Notes: generated from the letters alone by a model not told the origin. Positions 48,285 through 60,324 are shown, counted from the first letter of the stretch. The stretch: 64,000 nucleotides of DNA from Druceiella hillmani (GCA_039881145.1 JAYKKI010000005.1:25685001-25749000); one strand, 5' to 3'. Program-made: numbers and translations.

Positions 48285-48545
48285 CGTCCACTGCTGAACA
48301 TAAGCCTTCCCCATAGATTGCCACAAAAATTAATCCTATTCCACTTGCATCTAACTGTTTCCCGTGATCTTTGCCAGGTCTTCTCTCCATCTAGCTGGGA
48401 TCATCCTACACTGCAACTTCTAGTACGTTTCCATTAGAGAACCTTTCTTTCCTAACGGTCGTCGGTACTGGGCGTTACATGGCTTACTCATTGCCACTTC
48501 GTCCTGTTAGTGCGACAAACTCTGTCGGGGATCTTAGTGTCAACG
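48285..48545 (-). pseudogene. non-LTR retrotransposon 3' tail (antisense)
   Basis: The plus strand reads GTCCACTGCTGAACATAAGC and CCATCTAGCTGGGATC, the antisense of a tail widespread in insect, especially lepidopteran, non-LTR elements. In minus-strand translation, with stops, TNRTKWQ, KVL.WKRTRS.SVG, W.KTWQRSRETVRCKWNRI and GRLMFSSGR follow the usual order 'TKWQWAGH', 'KVLEWRPRTG', 'GRPPTRW', 'W...AQDR..W'. Only the last ~85 residues and short 3' end are present, as expected of a 5'-truncated insertion, now much decayed. Confidence 0.8.
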
Positions 48546-48601
48546 GTATAGCGACACATACTATTATTTTATTTAACGTAACGTTTTCCTAATTAGTTCG
48601 A

Positions 48602-48665
48602 ACCATGAACATCGGGCGGACAATATGTACAGGTATGTACCTGTTGTCCGTCCGATGTTCATGGT
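48602..48665. repeat. nested hairpin, 22-bp outer stem
   Basis: ACCATGAACATCGGGCGGAC to the mirrored GTCCGTCCGATGTTCATGGT with one mismatch. Inside it a second small hairpin, ACAGGTA-TG-TACCTGT, closes the loop. The stem is markedly GC-rich for this region. Confidence 0.88.
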
Positions 48666-49815
48666 CATTCAAATTTATGATAAAGGAGACGGACAATAAT
48701 TGACCTTACGTTACAAAAATAAAATATAATTAAAAAAAACTAATATTCTTTAAAATAACAAAAAAAAACAATTAATTTAGCAACTGACAGTCAGGAAATA
48801 GCAAAATATAAAATAAAATTTGTAACCACAATACAAAACAAAAAAAAACTATCTTCACAAATACGCATATATTGTATTTTTAGTATATCATGGATTGTTA
48901 GTAAGAAATAAAGATAGCAATAAAAACTTAACGAAGTAACATTTTCTGTAAAAAATATATGAAGTACCACTTAAAATTGGCTGAGTTATTCAACTTCTTA
49001 ATCACATTATTTTTTATTTAAATAAAGAGAATATTCTTTTCACATACATGTATAAGAGCAATAAAAATCGGAAACTAACCTAAATTAAAACCTTGCCAAA
49101 TTGATTGTAAAAGCGCATTTCTTTTATATTAAAAATAGATTTATCCATAAATGTTATACCTAAAATAAGTACAAATAATACAAAAATTTTAAAAAATCAC
49201 CATTCGCCATGTCGACGCTTGCTTTTTAAACGTTAAGTGATCTGTTTTTCTATGTATTCCTTGTCAATTTTTGCAACAAACTGCTTCTATTGAAATAATA
49301 TAATTAGTTATAAGCGGATAGAGAGGTAAATTTTAATTGTCGTATTAAGTCAAAAATTGCTCTTATTAGTTCATTACATTAGTAAGAAATCTGTTAACAG
49401 TTTTACTTTACATGTAAAGATAAAACAAATTGAATGACGATGCAAACTGGTTGCGACATACTGGTTGAAAACTTTCATCTTACGACGCTGAAGTATTTTG
49501 GACGAGAAGATATGGCGAAATTTCCCGAACGCTGCCCAGTCGGGTTTGATTATCCGATGGACCTCTTTCTCGAAGTTAAATTTACCTGTCATTGGACAAT
49601 TTGTTCTATATATACATTGTGATCATCAAGTTCGGGTTAAGTAATTCCAGAATGAACCGGTATAGGTGCGACATAAACGTTAGACTTGATTTTTGTCTTG
49701 TTCATGTTCATTTTAAAACCTATTTTTTCACAAACTTTATTTACACCATTGGTCATCGGTACCAAAGTCCTTCAATATTTCTAATATAATTAAGATATAG
49801 TAAATTGAAGGTGAT

Positions 49816-49819
<4 letters not shown>

Positions 49820-49891
<72 letters not shown>

Positions 49892-49910
49892 TTGTATATA
49901 CATATACATA
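49820..49910. repeat. (TA)n microsatellite
   Basis: TA repeat with TAAATA and TTTGTATATACATATACA interruptions at the right end. Confidence 0.95.
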
Positions 49911-51050
49911 TTTTTTAAAATTAGACATTTTCACCTCTGTCCTGTGGTTATCAGCACACACCATATTTTTTTATTTCAAAATATTAAAATAACATTTCTT
50001 CGTTAATTTAGTAAATGTTTTAAATAAAATCGCCCAATTTATTATAAATAATTATTGCTACTTAATGAAGAAAGAGTAACACTGTTTTTTGGAATAGTAA
50101 GTTTCCCTTAATAAAAAATAAATAATTTTTGAAACTGTAAATTGACTGCCCTGTTATTAGTAATGTGTTTGTAGCTCCTAATTTTTTTATATAAAACTGA
50201 AACCAGAAACTTAGAAATATTAAATAAATATTTTCTGTCTAAATTCTCCTACGATTTACTATTTATGCCCACTCTCAAAATTTGCTATTCCCTGATGGAA
50301 GCATAATTTCCGAATTTAATTTAACTAAGGGTTAAACTAGAATCCGAGGTCAGACATTTTTAATGGTCTGAAAAAAATATACCTCTTTTGATTTCTACTC
50401 ATACTCCTATATCACCAGAAAGTAGAACAGATAGGGGTGAAATATTAAAAACTATTTTAATATGAAAGTGGATAAAGGCAGGCGACATGACACTGGTCGA
50501 AGCTTCTCTAAAGAAATGTACAATATTAAATAAAGGTTAGAGAATTAACTTTAAATATATACGTAAAATGATAGCTTATTTTTATAACAGTACATAGCAT
50601 CAACTAAATAAACAATGATATTACATGGAAATTCCATCCATCGCTTATAGCCTTTTAAATACGTATGCGGTTGAGAAATCTGAACTGTAAGTAATATTAT
50701 TATAAATAGATAAACCGGCTTAACCGTACACGACCTGTTAATAAGCTTATGGTTAATAATCTGAGGAAAAAGGATATAACAAATTTATAAAATATTTTGC
50801 CGTGGGGCCTGTAATGGGATGTGAGATACAACGTGATGAGGGTAATGATTTAAAAGAAGTCAGAGACCTGCCATATTTTTAATAACTTGTCATCCACCTC
50901 AGTTTGTTATTTAACCGATAAAGGCAATCAGTCAGTACTGGATATTGTTCATTATAGTATGAAGAAACTTCGTTATTTGCAAATATAAATAGATATAGTT
51001 ACAGGTAATAAACGCCTTGAAATTTAATATTCAGTTCGGACCTGTAGTCG

Positions 51051-51127
51051 AAATGAACAATATGGAAAATAATTTTCCCATATCTCGTTATAAGTATTGG
51101 AAAAATTATTTTCCATATTGTTCATTT
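51051..51127. repeat. 28-bp-stem hairpin, one indel
   Basis: AAATGAACAATATGGAAAAT and its continuation to AATTTTCC are mirrored after a ~20-nt loop, with one extra T in the right arm. Confidence 0.88.
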
Positions 51128-52299
51128 GCTATTTCTTTTTGTTCTGAGTATACATCATATAGTTTATTTCATAAAATAATTTTCCCATTTTTAATTAGAA
51201 GCTTGCTTTTTGTTACGAGTATTCATCATTTAGGATGTTTTAGAAAATTTATATTGGTACTTGCTTAAAGGCGTTGCGCCAGTATTATGGATAAGTGGCA
51301 CCACTGTTGGGCCATACTAGGGATATAATATATAAAGGAATATAAAACATTATTCTTCTGAGTCACGTTTATTAAATGTACTCGAGAGTTACCGATAGAC
51401 GGCTCACCAGCAAGTCAAACCTACCGGACAAGCCAGTTTTAGAAAAGACTCTATCTCCTTAGACCACATTGGTTAGATTATTTAGAAATCCAAAGAGTAT
51501 AATTGTCCCCTATGCCTAGTGTTCGTGAGCTATCAAAATTTGAGGCAATTTGACCACGGTATATTGATGTGATGGTACAGTAAAATTACCATATGAGTTC
51601 CACTACAGGACCAGAGTACGAAATCGATCCACCTGCAAACAGGTGTAAGACGAAAAGCTCTCCTATATCTTTCACCACAGCGTTGGAAGATGTCTCAAAG
51701 CTTTTAATGTGGAACAGGTTTGCAATATTTTGCCAAAAATAAATAAAATACTAATTAAATTAGCAAACTTATTCATTTTAAATTAACCGAATAAATTTAT
51801 TAATTTAATTATTTACATTTATAATTCTGTTTTTTTATTAATATACTAAATTCTTAATTACCGTATTTAATGTTTTTAATATGATAATTAAGTTCTCACC
51901 TGCGGAGCAAAAAACTTGTGCACGATATATTTTTAAATGTTATCAATGACACATGTTGTTCAACATATTGTTTATATTTGTACGATTATATTTTTACTTT
52001 CATATAAAATGGTGATAAGCGACAACATATCAAAAATGTGTTTTTTTTTATAAAATGGCAATATAACTACACGAAAACATGATAATACAACAAAGCATGT
52101 TTATTCTTTAACATGATGATTACTACACAAATGCTGACGATATAGAAGAATCTATTAGCTTTAAACGGCGTGTCCCGTTGCAAATTATATTACGGTTAAT
52201 AACCTCCCACTTTTATTGAATGTAATGTTGAATTATAGATCGATCAGTTGACAATAATGCAATTTAATACAAAATAGCAATTCTCCCCATGAGTAGATG

Positions 52300-52944
52300 A
52301 ACATATTAATTTATAAACATAAGCTATATTCGTAAATTAATGCCAGGCAAAATCACTACACAACTCTAGTCGCATCTATAGATCACAAAGCAAAGAGAAC
52401 ACACGGACGTATGACGCTTTTGAGGCGGTCCAGTGATGAATGGCGCTATTAGCGGCACGCGGCGAAAGGTATCTGCGCTACTATAACAACGAAATTCATA
52501 TTTGACAATATGCCCTTTGTTATATGGGACATATTATATAGGAACATACCTTTGTTATAAAAGATATGTTATATTAGGACCCGTGGCTGGCATGACAGTA
52601 TGTAAAGCGCCATAAATGATGAGGAAAATAAAAAGTGTGAAATAGAATAATGTCGAAATAATTTTCTGCATATCGGCTTTATAGAAATGCTAAGCAAATT
52701 GAGATTGGTGTTTCTACAAAATAAATTATATTTAAATTGTCTTAATAGTCAATTATACTTAAGAGAATCAGCCACCGACATCTTTACCATACTCCATGAC
52801 TATCTTCATAAATTATTTATTCTCTCCTATAAAGTAAACATAGTAAAAATTTAAAGTTTTACAAAATTAAAATATGATATTTCCTTATGTATTTATAAAT
52901 GCAACGCATGCTGTTTTTTAAAATTCATTTGCATGTAATTTTGT
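52300..52944 (-). repeat. large inverted pair 2, right arm
   Basis: Reverse-complement partner of 47566-48152. It is longer because of a private ~60-bp insertion at about 52707-52767. The inner ends (ACATATTAATTTATAAACAT) and outer ends (TTGCATGTAATTTTGTT) coincide with those of the left arm, so both arms are full copies of the same unit. Confidence 0.9.
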
Positions 52945-53677
52945 TTTGGAATTGGTTTAAGTTTACAAAAATAAGCTTAACAATTGTCGCGATGTTTGTT
53001 CTTATCAGTAAAATTTAATTATTTTCTTCCTATCATATTTTAAATATTCAATACAAGAGTTATATATTAAATTATGGACCATTTTCTTCGTTAAATATAT
53101 GCAGCATTGATACCAAATTATAGATCAACTTTATATTTATAAATTATGTCAATTTAGAATGATAAAACTAGAATTAAAGAAAGATTAGATTTATGTAAAA
53201 TGAAGACGTTACATTCAAATCAAATAATATATAAAACAACACATATTTTGGAAAAAATTATAAATAAATGAACGAGTGCTAAATTTTTCATTTATGAAAT
53301 AAAAATAAACTTGGTCACTTTATTAGGTAGAGATATAGAATGCAAAAAACATTTTTCTTTAAAATATTTCTCCATTCATAATACGCACGTACAAGATTTT
53401 AGATTTTAAAGTAATTTGCAGTGAAGAGGAGTAAAACAGGTCATTGGGATTTTTTGTTTTTTTTGCCTATTTTTTCAGACTAGCGGTATTTTTTGACTTT
53501 GTCCGCACGGAATTTCGAAAAGCAAGTGCAATATTTTAATGCGTTTATTTTATGCTCTTATATTAAACACAAATAATCAGGTTTAAACCTGCTTCCCCTT
53601 GTTTCTGCAGCCCGCCGTCGTCGTTCCTTTTGGGGGAGGCGAATTTTTGCTTAATATTTACATAGTATTTTCACTCT

Positions 53678-54179
53678 CATAATTTTTTCTTATCTGTAAC
53701 CTTTGCGTTCAAATCTATTGTCAAAAACTTTAATATTTTTTAAGTCAAATCCATGTGTAGAGATATAAAAACACACAGATAGAATTTTTTTTTATACTAG
53801 ATTCGTTTTAATAATCGAATATGCAAACGGAAAAGAATTTGAAAGCCGAGAGTGCGAAAAACATGGACAAACACTTCAGTTGTATTGACTCACCAAATTT
53901 TAAACATAGAATTATATGACAAATTCTTTACGAAACGTAGTAGTTTGGAATTTGCTGAGATTTCTGCAAAATTTGTGACCCCTACAATTTGCAATCTAAT
54001 TAGGACAGAGTATAATAATAATTTTAGTTATAACATTGATCTATAGCCCAATTAATGTACAGGACATATACTTAAAATTAAATTAAAGTAAGTTACTTAC
54101 TGTGATTTACCCTGTCTCGGTACAGATAGAATCGCAATAGAGTGTAGTATTAAAAGTCGAGTAAGTCAAATATTTTATT
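53678..54179 (+). repeat. large inverted pair 3, left arm
   Basis: About 500 bp matching 55779-56257 in reverse complement. Anchors: ATATGCAAACGGAAAAG, CATGGACAAACACTTCAGTT, TAGTAGTTTGGAATTTGCTG, TGTCTCGGTACAGATAGAAT, GTCAAATATTTTATTATA. In this orientation both arms begin MQTEK.LKA(E/D)SAK.MDKHF before the frames diverge; I do not recognise it. Confidence 0.9.
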
Positions 54180-54259
54180 ATATATGTATATAATGAAAAA
54201 GGATTTCGTTTCACAAGAAACTTTTCTTCTAATTCCTAAAATTTAAAGTAGATAAATAA

Positions 54260-54880
54260 TTGGGTCAGCTAATAAGTTTTTAACCCCGAGCAAGTTTTTA
54301 ATGAAAACTATTGGCAGCAAGCCAATAATTTTCATTAAAAAAATTACATGTTATACTAAATTTAATTTAAGTATTCACAATTATTATCTAAAACTTGTCG
54401 CCATCTATTTTCCAATTAGGTGGCGACATACAAGGTGTAGATAATAATGGTGCTTAAATTAAATTTAGTGCAACATACCATTCTTACAGAATAACAATGT
54501 GCCTTTCTTGTAAAATTTCGGTGACTTCTACTCAAAAAATTGTACGATATCGTTTTGGAATTTTTTTTTAAGTTCGAATTTTTTTTCATGTAAATGTTAC
54601 TTAGAGACCTGAATAGATGGTAGTTAGAGAGCGCAATGTCCGGCCGTGTCCAGTCCGTGGTAGCGGGTTTTGAAATTGGTTAGTCAATGCGATCGCAAAG
54701 GAAAATGTTTACTGAGGAAATATGATTAAGCTTCGGTATCGTACGCACATGGGTAGACTGCCATATTAAAAAGTTTATTACATATAATCGCAATAAAAGC
54801 AAAAATAAATTTTGCAAATAAGTGGTGAATAATAAATGTAATGAAAAAAAATTACTACCTTGTTCGTCTTTTAATATATA
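54260..54880. mobile_element. mariner-end-like sequence with two palindromes
   Basis: TTGGGTCAGCTAATAAGTTT at 54260 looks like a mariner terminal repeat and resembles the true end at 54881 (GTTGGCTAGTAAGTTTTTAA). It is followed by an 18-bp hairpin (54298-54338, one mismatch, loop AGCAA) and a 113-bp imperfect palindrome (54356-54468, outer arms CTAAATTTAATTTAAG). No transposase frame belongs to it, so it may be a MITE or an internally deleted copy. Confidence 0.5.
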
Positions 54881-55778
54881 AAGTTGGCTAGTAAGTTTTT
54901 AACAATAACTTCGGGATTGTTCCAAAAAGAATCTCAAAATTTCTAGAAGGTTTTATTGTAGGATATAAATACAGTCAGTTGATAACATTCAGCACTGAAG
55001 CTTTAAGTGAATTACATAAAAGGTAATGGATTTAAATCCATATCAAATACGGATTCTATTATTTTACGAATTTCGTCTGGGTCATGGGGCAAAGACTGGC
55101 ACAAATAATATGTCATGCGATGAGTGAGTCCACGGTGTCTTACGCGACGGCAAAAAATTACTTCAGAAAGTTCTGAAATGAGGACTACCATCTTGAGGAC
55201 AAACTCCGTACTAGACGTTATGTTGTACTGGACGTTCAACGATTACGACGCCTAATTGAGGAGAATCCCCGACTGACGTCTTCTCGTCAGTTGCAGTCAC
55301 GGCAACATAGAAACACATTTGCACGAATTGGGAAAAGTTTTAAAATACAGTGTGTGTATACCCCACGAGTTGTCATTACATCACTTTCAGTGCAGAGTTG
55401 TCAACAGTTATTGACATTGAAACGTAAATTCGACTGGAGGGTTACAAACGTTAACCATGCACACAAACGTCAATGGCTGGGTGTCGGAGAAAGAGGAGTT
55501 TCGGAATCCAAACCTGATATAAATGCCAAAAGAGTATTATTCACTGTGAATTCCTAGTGAATAATACCCTTGATGTTATTCACTATGAACATCAAGGGTA
55601 TTATTCACTAGAATTTACTCCCAGAGGGATCTACAGTTAATGCCGATATTTACGGTGAACAATGCACCAATTAGCTAATAAATTTTGTAATCAACAGGAA
55701 TGAGTTTATTTTCTACATGATAATTCTAGACCACATGTTGCAAAACGTACCCGTGATAAATTAGAAGAGCTCGGCTGA
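54881..55778 (+). pseudogene. mariner (DD34D) transposase pseudogene, 3' truncated
   Basis: The 5' end (AAGTTGGCTAGTAAGTTT after TA at 54879) is followed by a leader and a frame from about 55025: LNPYQIRILLFYEF, a frameshift, SESTVSYATAKNYFRKF, EDYHLEDKLRT, LDVQRLRRLIEENPRLTSRQL, then GKVLKYSVWVPHELS-like sequence, VNHAHKRQWLGVGERGVSES and KPDINAKRVLFTV. A palindromic insertion (see 55534-55609) disrupts the next segment; EFTPRGIYS, FCNQQE, YFLHDNSRPHVAKRTRDKLE then follow. The second catalytic Asp (HDN) remains. The sequence stops exactly at the inner end of right arm 3, just before the third Asp would be reached. Many stops and shifts make it inactive. Confidence 0.85.
55534..55609. repeat. 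perfect 22-bp hairpin inside the mariner frame
   Basis: AGTGAATAATACCCTTGATGTT (55556-55577) is mirrored exactly at 55588-55609 after a 10-nt loop (ATTCACTATG). GTATTATTCACT also occurs once more just upstream (55534-55545). The loop and both arms contain pieces of the codons expected for the mariner VIHYE segment. Confidence 0.9.
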
Positions 55779-56257
55779 TATAATAAAATATTTGACTTGC
55801 TCAACTTTTAATACTACGCTGTATTGCGATTCTATCTGTACCGAGACAGGATAAATCAGTCAGTGGCTTGATTTAATTTAATATTAGGTATATGTCCTGT
55901 ATATTAATTGGGCTATAAATCAGTGTTATAACTAAAATTATTATTAAACCCTGCCTTAAGTAGATTGCAAATTCTAGGAAACACAAATTTTGCAGAAATC
56001 TCAGCAAATTCCAAACTACTACATTTCGTAATAAAAATTCTTTTCTATAGTCAATACAACTGAAGTGTTTGTCCATGATTTTCGCACTGTCAGCTTTCAA
56101 ATACTTTTCCGTTTGCATATTCGATTATTAAAACGAATCAAATATAAAAAATCTACTTGTGTGTTTTTCCATCTATACACATGGATTTGATTAAAAAAAT
56201 ACTAAAGTTTTTGACCATAAATTTGAACGCAAAAGTTACAGATAATAAAAATTATGC
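55779..56257 (-). repeat. large inverted pair 3, right arm
   Basis: Reverse-complement partner of 53678-54179, about 90% similar by eye, with two divergent patches. Between the arms lie only the two mariner-related segments. Confidence 0.9.
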
Positions 56258-56446
56258 TGAAAGTAACAGGTTTTCTCTTTATGTCCATATCTATCTGGAT
56301 GTTGACGAAATTTGGAATCAATGCATATAAGAGTGGTGTTTCACATTTGAAAATAATTAATTGAAATATTTGTGAATTCTTGCATCTATGCGCTGTTTTA
56401 TTTATTTCCAGAACTTCAAACTTTTTCCTTACAGTAACCTCCCAAG

Positions 56447-56448
<2 letters not shown>

Positions 56449-56507
<59 letters not shown>

Positions 56508-56536
56508 TATATTTACATATGTACATATATATATAT

Positions 56537-56580
<44 letters not shown>
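56449..56580. repeat. (TA)n microsatellite
   Basis: About 130 bp with several TAC/TGT interruptions at 56501-56548. Confidence 0.95.
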
Positions 56581-56583
<3 letters not shown>

Positions 56584-57218
56584 AAACGATTCCACACTCG
56601 ATGAATTTACTCCTCGTTACTGAAGAATTTCTATAATCACCTTCCGGGTCTGTCATTGTACCCTGATTTTGCAAAACAAAAAGCAGATTTTGTCGCTCTT
56701 AGTAATATTAAAGCTTTGGAAACTTATTAATAGATTTTTATTCGATCTACATCTTCCAAACTTGATCACGGCACCCATGCTATTAATAAGGAATTCTATG
56801 ATATAACTTTAAGTTCTATATAGCCAAATTCTAATTAAATTTTAATAACTGTAACATATTTTAATGATTGTTTAAGGAGGTGTGCTTCCAATTTCCAAAC
56901 TGTATCTAATAGTTATTATAAGACAGAAATTTGACGTATTCTGTAAAAGAAAATAGAAAAAAGTGACGGATTGGTATAAAGTTTGGCTTTGAGTTATTTT
57001 CTAGTCCAATAATAGAAATTATTAGATATAAATATCAAATTGAAAAAAGATTATGCAGTTTGTCCATAGCTACATTACTTTTAAAGTATAAGCAAACAAA
57101 TGAGATTTTTCAAATATTAATTTCAAAAAAATAAACCGTCACATTTTAGTAAAACCAACTTACGACAGTACCTATGCACACTTACTTTTACTAACAATAT
57201 TTTTTTTTATTTTACAGA

Positions 57219-57260
57219 GCGTCAGCAGTATACATAATATTATATGTATACTGCTGACGC
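57219..57260. repeat. perfect 18-bp hairpin
   Basis: GCGTCAGCAGTATACATA, loop ATATTA, exact reverse complement. The loop-proximal CATAATATTAT recurs right after the right arm (about 57266-57278), as expected if the mirror copy was inserted at that point. Confidence 0.9.
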
Positions 57261-57601
57261 AGCATGCATAATATTATAGTGATATTATTTAATTGTTATC
57301 AACACTACTTGTTATTTCGCAATGCATGTTGCCGTATTCCGAATGAATTTAAAGTAACTTTAATGTAGTTGTGTATAAGAAAGCTACTAAATTTACATTT
57401 TTCAAGGTAAAACCAAATCGTATTTCAAGATTTTATTCCAAACAGTGGATATTTCTCTTATAATACAAAACTCAAGCTATCTTGTGTTATTTTTATATTT
57501 AAAAATATGAGAAATTGACGAAGTTATAAGATAAAAATACCCTCCTCTGGAAAATTTAGTTTGATATTGTTTAATCAAGTAAATAAGATTGTTAATAAAT
57601 A

Positions 57602-58471
57602 TTGGGTTGGCTAATAAAGAACGTTTTTTCTAAAATTATCTAGAAAGTATGAAAACATTCCTGAAGTTTCCATGATCAAAGATATATAAAGGGCACGGCA
57701 CGCTCTCGTTGAATCAGTAGTAAATAAGACGCTGCGTTACTAACACGGTTAAAATATTGACGACATTAAGACGCATGTGAAACACTGTCTACTCTACCAA
57801 TCTGGTCACTCTGCTGCCAAAGTTACGCGTAATATGTACCATCGCGTAGCTCCTGAAGCAATGTCTAAAACTACTACAAAACGATGGTTCCAGCGGTTTT
57901 GCAGCGGCGATTATTCCTTGAATGATCAACCACGTTCTAATCGACCGATGAATTTGGATAGCGACAGGGTAAAATTATAGATTGAAGAAGGTAGCCACTT
58001 AACGACACGCTGGCTAGCAAACTGAGCTCAGGTGCTCCCACAAAACTATAAAGAATCAATTACACCCCTTGGAGAAAACACATAAACTTAGCCCGGACAA
58101 GTCATAGCCGTAGCCCGGTTTTCATATAGCCAAACAGACCGGCCTAAAAGTCTAGAATTTTAAGTCGACGGAGACCCCCCTCGCTTTATTCCCCAGACCT
58201 TGCACCCACTGATTATTTTTTGTTTAGATCCTTCAGCAACGCATTACCCAAAAAAAAATGTATGATGAAGACCCCTACAACAGTTGAGAGGCCATGTTTT
58301 TCATTAGAAGCCAGCTGAGTTTTACGCAGATATCTACTAAACTACTAGAGCGTTGAAGACATGCAGAACAAAATAATGGTAATTATTATAACGACGATTA
58401 ATTAATTTTTAATTAGAAATATATAAAAAAATTTATAATATTAATGACCGCTCTTTACTTATAAACCAAAC
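57602..58471 (+). mobile_element. mariner element, internally deleted
   Basis: TA at 57600-57601 followed by TTGGGTTGGCTAATAAAGAA, a typical mariner terminal repeat. A plausible decayed right end (CTCTTTACTTATAAACCAAACTTA then TA) closes it near 58471, giving about 870 bp against the usual ~1.3 kb. The two ends of the transposase gene lie inside. Confidence 0.72.
57777..58400 (+). pseudogene. mariner (DD34D) transposase pseudogene, middle deleted
   Basis: N-terminal part: MKHCLLYQSGHSAAKVTRNM and TTTKRWFQRFCSGDYSLNDQ then PRSNRP, matching the first HTH and 'WF.RFR.GD.SL.D.PRSGRP' signature; it stops after about 67 codons. Downstream come short pieces in other frames: ARFHIAKQT-like sequence (expected ARPHVA.QT), then SLYSPDLAPTDYFLFRSFSN at about 58178, which includes the third catalytic Asp (APTD), and a decayed C-terminus. 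The central part with the first two catalytic residues is mostly missing. Sequence around 58020-58150 is scrambled. Confidence 0.8.
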
Positions 58472-60140
58472 TTATATTTTTATGATCATCCGAGTGCATT
58501 TTTATTATAGGATTTTCTGTAAGGCAAAAATATATTTTATGTTACTGTACCATGACTTGTACGAAAGTCATTTGACTTTTTTCGATGCGACCAAACACAA
58601 CTATATATATATAACAAACATAACTATAGAAGGTTTTGTTTTTTAATATAAGCACTTAAGGGATAGAACTAAAAGAAAAATTAGATTTGACTATACTCTT
58701 TGAATTTGATGTCTTTGTAATATGGTGCTCATTCGTATGAACACAAGTATTAGGTAATGGTATAAAGAAAACTTATGGTAAATTTTAACCATTATTTTAG
58801 AATGTTCAATGTGAACGAAACGCACCGGATCGTAACCGTAATATCGGCGTAGTAACTCAAAGTAACAATTTAAAATATTCTGTGAATCGGAGAGACGCAG
58901 CAGTAATGGTCGAACCGACGAATGCTTGTTGTGAAAACTTTTCACAACTGTATCGACTGTAGTTTAGGGGTCGAAATGTTAACAGTAGAGTTGTCGTTAA
59001 AAGTTCTTTATGTCGCATCTGCGCAGCCATTATTTGAATTAATGGTTGTAATTATGTGTTTTAGTTGGAATAGTTTTTAATCATTCATTTTAATGTCTGC
59101 TGTTTTGTTGAAAAGAGTTGGTTGTGTTTATTTATCAATGCATAGTTTATAGAAAATTTGGCCACATGATACATGCACTCGTATTGTAATCTAGTTGGCT
59201 ATCAGCGGGCGGGAAAGGAAAGGTGATTTATCCTAACACACATTCATTTCGTTAGTAGTTTAAGCATCTGTTAATGTTCCTAACAGGTCTTTTGACTTCT
59301 AGTACGTAAATAGAGTATTCCACTTATCTTGCATTACTATTTGGAGTTATCAATACAACAGTAAGAGGTTTAGCTTGCCAAATAAGACATTTTAAAAACG
59401 CAGAATGTGTTGTATCTTGCAGATGGTTTACAATAAAAAAATCAAAAACATTTTTCATAAAAATATAAATTTTCTACAAACTCTTATTTAAAACTTGCAT
59501 AAAACGTCATACGATCAATATTTGTTTAAGTTATAGTGTGTAGAAAGTTTACAATCATAATTTACGTAATATACCTCATAAAAAATAATCGATCGCCATC
59601 GCCTACATGATGCCTGAGTTATAGCATCGATACGAATGTTAGTGTTCAATGATGTTTATGTGACTAACTACGTTTTTAAATAAGTAAATTTTATGTCCAT
59701 TCACAGCAACTATAGGAATAATAGTGAACAGACTACCATATTAAACGTTACTTTTTCAATAGTAATTTTAAAAAGTCCAAAAATGCTTTCCGGGTTTCGT
59801 TAGGATTCTATGTGGTTATAGCGTGGCTACGAAATCTTCATGTTTGATTGTATGGAAATAATTAAACCTACTTGACTAAAGTTGAAAATGTTTATTTTGC
59901 TTTATAATTACTAACACTTGTGAAATCATGAAAATCATAATTTAAAATCATCATCAGTCATTTAGAATGTATTACTTTCGTTTGGTGCTGATATAAATTT
60001 GTATAGGTAAAACTTCAAGGCCACGCCTCGAATAAATATGGTGATTTAACTTTTTTCAATTTATAATAGCTCTAGCGTTTGTTAGTTTCAGGGAGGTAAG
60101 AAAACTTTGACTGCTAATCAAAAATCATTTAATTTACGAT
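58472..60140. other. unassigned AT-rich DNA
   Basis: No recognised gene or repeat. A minus-strand open frame of 84 codons (58691-58945) has no family match I can name. Confidence 0.5.
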
Positions 60141-60270
60141 TAAATGAAACTACGTGATCTAGTATTATTTATACTTTCTTTAAATTCTTTACCACTACTT
60201 AGGTTTCGTTGTATTACATCTTCAGGTGGTGCTGTTTGCTAACAAATGAAAGCCAAATATATTCAATATT
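60141..60270. mobile_element. palindromic MITE, copy D (half copy)
   Basis: Left half of the palindrome (ATGAAACTACGTGATCTAG to TTGTATTACATCTTCAGGTG) followed by the far right terminus only (GCCAAATATATTCAATATT). The mirror half is deleted, as expected from resolution of a large hairpin. Confidence 0.8.
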
Positions 60271-60324
60271 CATTATTTAATTTAAATATTTCTCACATTA
60301 AAATTAAATAACTTTTCTAAAGTT

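Larger units (their letters stand above)
48153..52299. other. interior of inverted pair 2
   Basis: About 4.1 kb between the arms. Apart from the retrotransposon tail (48285-48545), two hairpins (48602-48665, 51051-51127) and a (TA)n tract (49820-49910), nothing is recognised. A less AT-rich stretch at 51255-51720 has no open frame of note. Confidence 0.6.

Noticed and set aside
54640..54770. Possible Tc1-type helix-turn-helix (GFEIG.SMRS.AK) in broken frames
   Set aside because: Too short and needs several frame changes; not distinguishable from chance.
55012..55239. Minus-strand 75-codon frame
   Set aside because: Antisense of the mariner pseudogene.
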